Assembly: GCA_963576475.1 (NCBI GenBank)
Contig: OY754964.1
Span: forward strand, 46,760,861-46,824,860
Length of the DNA: 64,000 nt
Source: Molanna angustata
Taxonomy: Eukaryota > Arthropoda > Insecta > Trichoptera > Molannidae
Reading direction: 5' to 3'
The notes under the pieces are model-generated. The model did no database searches, was not told the DNA's origin, and saw nothing but the letters and a program-made list of their open reading frames with translations. Positions within the stretch are counted from its first letter, which is position 1; each line of letters starts with the position of its first letter. Made by a program: the position numbers and the translations under genes. Shown piece after piece: positions 57,101 to 64,000 of this stretch.

Positions 57101-60100
57101 CTCTTTTTAATTGTGTACCTCCGTTCAGTTTCCGCGCACGAGGCCCTCACATACACCGAAGGATGGATTTGGACCAACGTCCCAGAGGCCCAATCGGTAA
57201 CAAAGACGATCCTTACTTTGATCCCAATGAAGATCCAAGCTACAGTTTTGCTTTCAAGACATCCACATATGATAAACAGGAAGCAGCTGATAGAAGGGGT
57301 GATGTCACAGGTATTATTTTTATATTTTTATATATAGTTTTGAATGTTGTAGTGACATTAGCTCGGAATATAATTTTAGAATCTAAAGACCTGGCGCTAC
57401 AGACCTGTGTGGGCCAGAATCCTTCTCCAGCCGTATCTGTACAGTATACCTATAATAGATAAAAATCGTTTCTTAAGCAAAAAACAAAAGCTACGAGGCT
57501 ACATACCCTTTTTTCATACACATTTGATAATACTGACGAATTATATAAATATTGATTGTCTTTTTGATGTTTTAAAAACATTAAATGTGAAAAAATAATG
57601 GAAAACCATTCCACTATCATAGACGCTACAAGCGTCTGGCGACAGTCGGATCAAGGGACGGAAGTCGGAATTACGCGTGCGCACAAATATTTAACTGAAT
57701 ACACAAAAAAAACCATAAATGATATTAAAATTAATAGGTATCATACAACTACACAAATAATATGTTGAAAAATATAATTTATTTGAAAAATGTGATCAAA
57801 TGCGAATACATAATAAACTTATTCCTAACCTCAAAAGGCAAAGGTGTTGTAACATTTTTCCTGCGACCAATTTACATTTAATTTATAAAGCAACTCGCTT
57901 ACGCGAGTTTTTATTATTAAAAACTAACTGAACCTAACCAAAAAATTAAGGGGTATGGGATTTACGTACACATCATAAGGTATTATTATTTCTTTGTCGT
58001 ATTTTACCTTGATACGTCTGTCGCTAGACACTAGTATAGAATCTTTACAAATAAATACAATATCCATTGAATCGTTTTCGGACAGAAAACTTAGGATATT
58101 TCTGAATAAAATATCTATAAGATTACAATTAAGTTATTTGGGCATAGGCATATTTGTAATAAATTGAATTTTGAAAAAAGCATCAATCCGGATGAGGACA
58201 GTCGAAGGTCGCTTTATTACAAAATAATTATTAGATGATAATGGGAATTAGAAAATCAAACATCGATTTAAAAATGAAATTGTGAATTGTTTAATTTTAG
58301 GTCGTTATTCGTTTGTGGACGATATTGGTGAAAGACACAATGTGGAGTATATCGCTGGAAAAGACACCGGTTTCCATGTTAAAACTGCTTTTCCTGACTC
58401 TAATCCTGGTGCTATTGGACCTCTATTCTATAATGGTCCACTGGTAAGAGGAGAAAAGAAACAAAGGGGTCATACTTCCATACAGAGAGGCGTAGATGGA
58501 TCATACAGGCAAGAATATTTTATAAGATTAACTTCATAAATTTTTCTATAAAAAAATCTATTAATCTCAAAATAACTCCATCTCATTAATAACTCCATTG
58601 TAGAATTTTGGTCGTATAATTCAAAGAATATTTAAAGGACAAATCAAAGAACTAGATTAAAGAGCAAAATTGAAAACAACTGCTTTACGCAGTCAATATG
58701 TTTGAGTAACATTTTGTCAATTTACACGCATACAAGTACAGGAAAAATAAATAATATTCTTCATAGCTCCTAGTTAATCTTTGGTTAGTCACATGGTGTA
58801 CTTAATAAAATGAATTTATTTCGTCTGAACGTAAATAGAAATCGGCAAATATCTTGATAATTTCAGGAGAGGGGGAGACAGTTTGCGCTACCTTTCAGCT
58901 TGGTGTGATTTTCAAGATTTTTTCGGTGTCAATATTATGCTTTGACTAATCAACTGTCGACTGAATTGACATATTGGCCAAGAACACAGTTGGCCATTTA
59001 ATAAAATACCCAGACATTTCAATGTCAATATTTGATCAAATTTATATAATAGGTCGAATAGAAAGTCTTTTGCATATAGTATGTATAAACAGTATAGAAT
59101 ACTCTTTAGCCTGCAGTAAACGCGACTGCTTTATGTCGACTAATTTCGTCAACATTTTGCTACGAGCATTCAGTAATCATTTGGCCGTCTGCGTGATACG
59201 TTTTCCAAATAGGGATTTTTAACTGCTTGCAAAATTATTTACGCAGTCATAACAAGTACATAGTACTATACCACAAAATAATATTACTCTGTGATTATGA
59301 GCTTTTACCGCCAGGCAGAACCATCGATTCGGATCTCTACTGCCAACAACTGATTAGATTAAAGCAAGAAGTTGAGAGAAAGCGGCCGGAATTGATCAAT
59401 AGAAAGGATGTGGTCTTTCATTACAATAACGCTATACCACACACAGCTTTAGCCACTCAGCACAAATTAACAGAGATTGGCTGGGAGGTGTTAATGCATC
59501 CGCCATATAGCCCTGACTTTGCACCTTCAGATTTCCACCTGTTTCGGTCTCTTCAGAATTCTTTAGGCAGTGTCAGGTTAACATCAAGAGAGGACTGCCA
59601 AATCACTTGTCGCGTTTTTTGATCAGAAGTCCCAAAATTTCTACAGCAACGGGATCATGTAACTACCTACAAGATGGCAGAAAGTCATTGAACAAAATGG
59701 CACATATATACTTTAATTAAATGTAAATAAACTTTGATAAAAAAAATTCTTGAGTTTTCATAATATAAAATGCGAAGAATCTTTTTCCCCAACCTAATAC
59801 TTACCTCTCTACTATGTTTGCAATTGTTTTTTTATTTCTTCTAGTTACATGATCGTTCTATTATTTTTCTTTTTCTAGATTCGTTTCTGCTGGACCAGAT
59901 CAGAGAAGGACAGAAAGCAGTGATTCTAGTGGAAATGTCAGAGGATCTTATAGTTTTATTGATGATAAAGGAGTTCAAAGGTAGGTACATAATTTTTGCT
60001 CACTCATGTACCTAGTTGATAAATAAAATAGTGTACCTATGCAAAAGTAAATAAATCTGTATTACATATCTATATAAAAATTATTTTTTAGGACCGTCAG

Positions 60101-62147
60101 TTATATTGCTGGACCAGGAATCGGATACAGAATCATTAAAAATAAGGATCCTTATACACCCACTTTCATTCCACCAAGTCTGAATACAGGTCCAATAAGA
60201 GGAACAGAATATAGAGAACCAGCTATTAGCAAACCACCGTCTTTCGGCAACCCACCGACAGATTCATTCTTAACAGATAATAGTTATGGAAATGGAAACG
60301 ACAAAGATGACGGTGATGATATTTTCGGACGACCTGGGGGATCTGCAGCATCAGGTCATGTTAAACCATCACCATCAAACAATAGAAAACCTGGTGCCGG
60401 AAGCAGTGAAAGTGATAACGACTTATTTGATAAAGATGGCGGAGTACCTTTTGGATCTGGAAGTCAAGAAAGACCAGGATTCGGCAGTTCGGAAAGACCG
60501 GGTTCTCGTCCTGGTAGTTCAGAAAGACCCGGATTGCGTCCCGGTAGCTCAGAGAGACCGAATAGTATAGAAAGACCCGGATCAAGTAGCCAAGAAAGGC
60601 CAGGGTTTGCATTTGCTTCTAAACCAAGTTCGAAACCAATTAGCGGTCCAGGAGGCTCATCTTACGGAGGACCTAGCGGGGAAACACCAAGCAGTTTTGG
60701 TGGAAACGATGCAGGAGACGATGAAGATGATCTCTTCGGAAAACCGATTGATACCAAACCACCAGGAGGTAGTTCTGAATCAAACAAGCCGGATTTTCCT
60801 AATCTAAGCGGAATTAAGCCATCGTCAGACGAAGAAGAGGATGATTTATTCGGTGGTTCGAAACCACCTAGTAAACCGAGTAGTAGTGGGAGGCCTGGTG
60901 GAAGCAGCCGTCCCCCCTCAAGCGCAGGAAGGCCGGGAAGTGGACGTCCGGGAAACGGGCGACCAGGGAGTGGTAGCAGACCGCCAGGAAGCATTAGCAG
61001 ACCAGGAAGCAATATCAGACCCGGAAGCAGTAGCAGACCGGGAAGCAGTAGCAGACCGGGAAGCAGTATCAGACCGGGAAGCAGTAGTAGACCAGGAAGC
61101 GGAGGAAGACCGGGAGGCGGAAGGCCTAGTTCGAGTAGACCTGGAAGTTTTGAATCTAGTAGTGGACCAGATAGTTCGTTCGACAGTGATTTTAGGCCGG
61201 TAGATCGACCAACTAGTCGGCCAGGAGGAAGGCCCGGATCAAGACCAGGTGGTCGTCCTGGCTCCTTCGAAAGACCAGATAAAAGTCCCGAGAGCAACGA
61301 AGGTTACGGACCGACACCGGGTTTTGACGAGGATGATGACATTTTCGGTGGATCTAATAAACCACCGAGTCGACCACCAATTTTTTCTGAAAAACCTGGA
61401 TCTAGACCGGGTGACAGTAGTAAACCGGGAACATCCGGCGGAATATCAAGACCAAGTAGCGGGGAAATAGACAAAGACAAAGGAAAACCAGGCAGTAGTA
61501 GTTATAAACCCGGAGAATCTGGAGTAACATTTATAAATCCCGATGACGATGATGACATTTTTGGTGCAAGTCCACCTAGTGGCCCTCCCTCATCTTCAAA
61601 TTTTCGTCCAGAAAAAGAAGAAGGTATACATTGAAGAACTGTATCTTTTCAATCATAAATGTTATCATATTACTTTTAATCTTCTTGATACTAATATAGT
61701 TACTTTGCAGGGAAAAAACCCGATTCTTCGGGTGAATCAGGATTTTCATCCAGACCTGGCAGTGGATATAGACCAGACAGTGGATCAGACAAACCCTCGA
61801 GACCAGACGGAAGTGGACCAAGCGCTACAGGTGGAACGACAGGACTAGATAAACCTATCGGTCCACCATCTACGGGACCTGGATATTTGGATGGAGATAA
61901 AGACAAAAACAAATATGATGGAATATATCCTCCAGGAACTGATACAGAAATAACATTCGGTGGACCAGTAGATAAAATTACAGGAGGAACAATATTTACA
62001 AATCTAGGAGCTGAATCCATACATTTCCCTCCTGGTAAATCAGTAAGAGCGCATGTCCAGTCTATTGATTTAATACCATATGGAACTAAGGTACCGTCAC
62101 CAGCTGAAGCAATAGAAAATGATTTAAAGAAACACGGAAGTCGGTAG
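53999..62147 (+). CDS. Large secreted cuticle protein with three Rebers-Riddiford domains
   Basis: Seven coding exons join in phase: 53999-54126, 56379-56516, 57129-57310, 58301-58508, 59879-59980, 60092-61623 and 61711-62147 (2727 nt, 908 residues). Residues 1-19 are a signal peptide (LLQGCSVIVFTAVLAAAQG), so the product is exported to the extracellular cuticle. Three chitin_bind_4 domains follow at about 38-90, 126-178 and 216-268, each ending in the Y-[TI]-A-G-x-x-[TI]?-G-[FY] signature (VYTAG, EYIAG, SYIAG). Residues ~290-760 are Arg/Pro/Gly/Ser-rich with acidic patches. The last ~70 are non-repetitive. The mature chain has no cysteine, as usual for this family, which binds chitin. The start is set by the signal peptide and by an acceptor at 53949-53959. 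AATAAA lies at 62352-62357. Multi-domain CPR proteins are a minority; I cannot name the orthologue with confidence. Confidence 0.88.
54128..54821. other. Intron 1 of the cuticle gene, left part
   Basis: AT-rich. A 77-codon ORF at 54537-54770 is T-rich and not credible as coding. Confidence 0.5.
54822..54898 (+). mobile_element. LINE 3'-end fragment in intron 1
   Basis: CTAATGGCAATAAGCCCACC followed by AGTTAAATAAATAAATA resembles the 3' ends of LINE copies at 3866 and 29578 (opposite strand). Confidence 0.5.
55283..55536 (+). repeat. MITE-like repeat, TACTCATGA family (best copy), in intron 1
   Basis: TACTCATGA (55283-55291) and its exact inverse TCATGAGTA (55528-55536) bound 254 bp that align with 13373-13619. 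No coding capacity. Confidence 0.65.
56379..56516 (+). CDS. Cuticle gene coding exon 2: core of R&R domain 1
   Basis: The acceptor TATTTCAG ends at 56378 and the donor GTATAC begins at 56517, phases 2 and 2. It encodes YDNKDRGAAYHISQADR, then VVRGRFGSRDPTDGNIKET and VYTAGPRG. GRFG...DPTDG...VYTAGPxGF is the extended R&R consensus (G-x-[FY]-G-x-x-D-P-D-G-x...Y-x-A-x-x-x-G-[FY]). Confidence 0.88.
57129..57310 (+). CDS. Cuticle gene coding exon 3: end of R&R 1, linker, start of R&R 2
   Basis: The acceptor CCGTTCAG ends at 57128 and the donor GTATTA begins at 57311 (phase 1). It encodes FRARGPHIHRRMDLDQRPRG, a charged linker, then DPSYSFAFKTSTYDKQEAAD and RRGDVT, which open the second domain. 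Confidence 0.88.
57388..57435 (-). mobile_element. LINE 3'-end fragment in intron 3
   Basis: On the minus strand ACGGCTGGAGAAGGATTCTG followed by GCCCACACAGGTCTGTAGCG matches the end of the LINE at 30030-30090. Confidence 0.6.
57634..58029. repeat. MITE-like inverted repeat in intron 3
   Basis: GTCTGGCGACAGTCGGATCA (from 57634) is matched in inverse by the stretch ending at 58029 (GTCTAGCGACAGACGTATCA) with a few differences over 22 bp. The outer boundaries may lie slightly further out. CTCGC...GCGAG near 57895-57910 is a small internal palindrome. Confidence 0.6.
58301..58508 (+). CDS. Cuticle gene coding exon 4: R&R domain 2 end and start of domain 3
   Basis: The acceptor TTAATTTTAG ends at 58300. 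It encodes (G)RYSFVDDIGERHNVEYIAG and KDTGFHV, closing domain 2, then a linker and IQRGVDGSY(R). The reading frame joins exon 5 only if the exon ends at 58508 before GCAAGA, a GC splice donor in a good CAG|GCAAG context. No GT donor that preserves the domain was seen. Confidence 0.85.
59224..59797 (+). pseudogene. mariner transposon relic with decayed transposase, in intron 4
   Basis: The frame reads LLCDYELLPPGRTIDSDLYC, RKRPELINRKDVVFHYNNA, PHTALATQHKL, HPPYSPDFAPSDFHLF. This is the C-terminal two-thirds of a mariner transposase with YELLPPGRT and the third catalytic D in PYSPD. The second catalytic position, normally in H-D-N-A-R-P-H, reads Y-N-N-A-I-P-H, so the aspartate is lost. Later frames carry stops. 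The right terminus matches a mariner TIR, ending CCCCAACCTAAT at about 59797. No left TIR was found and the N-terminal third is missing. It is non-functional. Confidence 0.85.
59879..59980 (+). CDS. Cuticle gene coding exon 5: core of R&R domain 3
   Basis: The acceptor TTTTTCTAG ends at 59878 and the donor GTAGGT begins at 59981, both phase 2. It encodes FVSAGPDQRRTESSDSSGNV and RGSYSFIDDKGVQ(R), parallel to RGDVTGRYSFVDDIGER of domain 2, which points to internal duplication. Confidence 0.88.
60092..61623 (+). CDS. Cuticle gene coding exon 6: end of R&R 3 and the RPGS-rich tail
   Basis: The acceptor TTTTTTAG ends at 60091. It opens TVSYIAGPGIGYRI, closing domain 3, and continues about 500 residues of Pro/Gly/Ser/Arg-rich sequence dominated by RPGSS-type repeats (densest at 60890-61140). 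Six acidic motifs of the form [DE]n-[IL]-F-[GD] occur near 60305, 60410, 60720, 60830, 61330 and 61545. The donor GTATAC begins at 61624 in phase 1. The region is predicted to be disordered. The opposite-strand ORF at 60662-61297 is a shadow of the repeats. Confidence 0.88.
61711..62147 (+). CDS. Cuticle gene last coding exon: RPGS tail end and C-terminal segment
   Basis: The acceptor TACTTTGCAG ends at 61710 and the stop TAG is at 62145-62147. The first half continues the SSRPGSGYRPDSG-type sequence. The last ~70 residues (EITFGGPVDKITGGTIF, then FPPGKSVRAHVQSIDLIPYG, AIENDLKKHG) lose the repeats and show alternating hydrophobic residues, so they may fold. I do not recognise the segment. Confidence 0.88.
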
Positions 62148-62351
62148 CCTCACCTTTGTACAATATAATTTTAAGGCAAAATAGTTTTAAGTAAAAGCAC
62201 TATTTATCATGTTAAAATTATAGTTATTACTATGTTAATAACATTTTAAACATAGACAAATTGTTATTGGAGTGTACCTGTTCTGATCAGAGAAAGTCAT
62301 CTTCCGTTATTGAAATCAAATAACTGTCCTAATGAATTTTTCCACTTAGTT

Positions 62352-62357
62352 AATAAA
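62352..62357 (+). terminator. Poly(A) signal of the cuticle gene
   Basis: AATAAA about 205 bp after the stop codon, the first on this strand after the coding end. Confidence 0.6.
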
Positions 62358-62359
62358 TT

Positions 62360-63123
62360 ATAAAATATTCTTTTGACATTTATTTATTCCCAAATCAACT
62401 TTATCAAAATGCATGCAACATTAATTGTGTCGATTGTTTGATAAATCTCAAAATCAAAATAATCACTCGACAAAAAAAATAAGACAACACAAATCATAAG
62501 ATAAAATTGAAATGTAGTTTGCTTCTGTTTCTACTAAGAGAATTAGTGATAAGAGGACATTTGAAATAAAACACAAAACTTTGATTTCAAGATGTATTTA
62601 TTTATACTCATTCATACATTTAAAATTATTTCTTTTTTAAATTTATTAACAATATATTTTGTTGGAAAGTATGCCTCAGAAAACCAGGTTTGTATATAAA
62701 CTGGTACATAGTGCCAATACTTTCCAAATAATTGGAAATTTTACAATTCATAAATAATCATGTATAAGTAATAATAATATTATGTACAAATACAATAAAC
62801 AATTTATTTATTTATTGTTGATGAATAACATTCCAAAATATACAAAACATTTTAAAACTTCAACCATTTTAATGAATATTGGTGTTTATTTGATTTACAA
62901 AAAAATTCTTAGTGAAAAATTCTATTTGAATTATGCATGTATATAATATTTCTTAAGTACCAAATGGAAACTTTACTAGAATATAATGCAATCTCAATAA
63001 TCCTAATTGGGGACACAAATTACTGGGAAATTATTCAGTAATATATTTAAAATTCTAAATCTTTTATACATGCTTAGTTTTTCTAATTAGACAGCTAAAG
63101 ATTTTATTTGTATATACATTGTG
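62360..63123. other. AT-rich stretch, nothing recognised
   Basis: No supported gene; downstream flank of the cuticle gene. Confidence 0.4.
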
Positions 63124-63196
63124 TAGGTATGTATTTACAAAGTTCATTCATTCATTCATTCTGAATTAATGAATGAACTTTGTAAATACATACCTA
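63124..63196. repeat. Perfect 29-bp inverted repeat (hairpin)
   Basis: TAGGTATGTATTTACAAAGT continuing to 63152 pairs exactly with 63168-63196 across a 15-nt loop. Perfect pairing and AT-rich, low-complexity arms (ATTC repeats) argue for a palindromic mini-element or replication-slippage product rather than a microRNA precursor. Confidence 0.85.
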
Positions 63197-64000
63197 TTGC
63201 ATAATACATAAAACATTGGATAAATGTTTTAAATTTATTGAACAGAATCATTATAATACCAAATTTAATTTTAAAGAATATATAAGGAATACTTGACCAA
63301 GAAAATATGATATGAGGTTGTAAGTACCTATTTGATTTTTAAGACAGTGATCCAAAAGAGGTTGACACTATATTCTGCATATAAATCAAACTATTTGATT
63401 CAGAATGACAAAATTGTATAATTTTTGGTATATTGAATAATAATATTCATGTTAATAAATAATTGAATGTGCAATACTAAATAAGATAAGTGAAAAACTA
63501 TGAAATTATTGAGATTGTATAATATCCTAAATAATAATATGAAAATTTCTTAACTACTCTAGAGTTAATCAAATTTAACGCACACAATAATCAATATTTA
63601 AACGGACTTCCTTAGAAATTACCCAATAGAAAATGGTAATTCTTGATGTAAATTAATAAGTATTTCTAAATTGTGTATAATGGATATAAAAAAATTACAC
63701 TTGAGTATTTTTGGATATCATATGCATTTTGATGAATAAAGAAGAAATGTAATTGATCATTTATAAAAAATAAACGAAATGGTATGTACTTGGTAAATAT
63801 GCATAAAAGTTATTTTCACTGATTGATTCATTTTTTTAAACAAATAATTATGAAAATAATTTTAGAAATAACTTTGTGTTATCATCTAATGAACACAATT
63901 TAAATTGTTTGTTGCTTTTAAGAACTTTTCTTTTGATGTAACATGGGAAATGTAAAACACAATTTTGTAATACTATAAAAACTGGACTTTTGTGTTTTTG
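63197..64000. other. AT-rich stretch to the window end, nothing recognised
   Basis: No supported gene or repeat ends. Confidence 0.4.

Noticed and set aside
58974..59222. 82-codon ORF left of the mariner relic
   Set aside because: No similarity to the mariner N-terminus or another family that I recognise; composition is like the intron.
60662..61297. 211-codon minus-strand ORF rich in LPGLLL
   Set aside because: It is the mirror of the RPGSS-coding repeats of the cuticle gene on the plus strand.

Overview
This is a 64-kb, AT-rich window from an insect nuclear genome. A moth or butterfly (Lepidoptera) is my best guess. That rests on the LINE 3' ends of types I associate with Lepidoptera, the abundant TAGGTA/TACCTA words, tRNA-derived SINEs, and piggyBac, mariner and hAT relics, together with an odorant-binding-protein exon and a Rebers-Riddiford cuticle gene. 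It is inference: no species-diagnostic gene is present.

Host genes are few. At the left edge (27-115) is the last coding exon of a protein with an odorant-binding-protein cysteine signature. At the right (53999-62147) is one large plus-strand gene of seven coding exons. I could join it across consistent splice phases into a 908-residue secreted cuticle protein. It has three Rebers-Riddiford (chitin_bind_4) domains, then a long Arg/Pro/Gly/Ser-rich disordered tail with six acidic [IL]F[GD] motifs, then a distinct C-terminal segment. One intron uses a GC donor. A candidate TATA + initiator + 5'UTR exon at 45.1-45.5 kb could be its first exon, giving an 8.5-kb first intron, but this is unproven.

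Nearly everything else is transposon-derived. 0.2-12 kb: SINEs, a hAT MITE with perfect TIRs and an 8-bp target duplication (1963-2411), LINE 3' ends, and an almost perfect 213-bp inverted repeat (9666-10113). 12-25 kb: decayed LINEs, a TIR element with a Zeste/Myb-like mini-ORF (20060-21071), a hAT relic, and an array of CACTTGGGTGCGA-type motifs. 25.5-29 kb: an internally deleted piggyBac element with intact TTAA ends, into which a 5'-truncated Jockey-like LINE with an open RT frame has inserted. 30-32.8 kb: mariner-like and MITE relics.

33-45 kb: a 313-bp satellite of about 33 monomers, partly duplicated as a 5.35-kb block. Its outer edges carry the same end sequence, subterminal inverted repeat and 3' hairpin seen in three small dispersed repeats (12.7, 48.2 and 52.4 kb). 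I read this as a Helentron/HINE-like rolling-circle element whose internal tandem repeat has expanded into a satellite, and it is the most interesting structure here. 45-53.9 kb: more dispersed repeats. 62.4-64 kb: AT-rich non-coding DNA with one 29-bp perfect hairpin.

All family names come from reading the sequence and from memory of the families; no searches were run.
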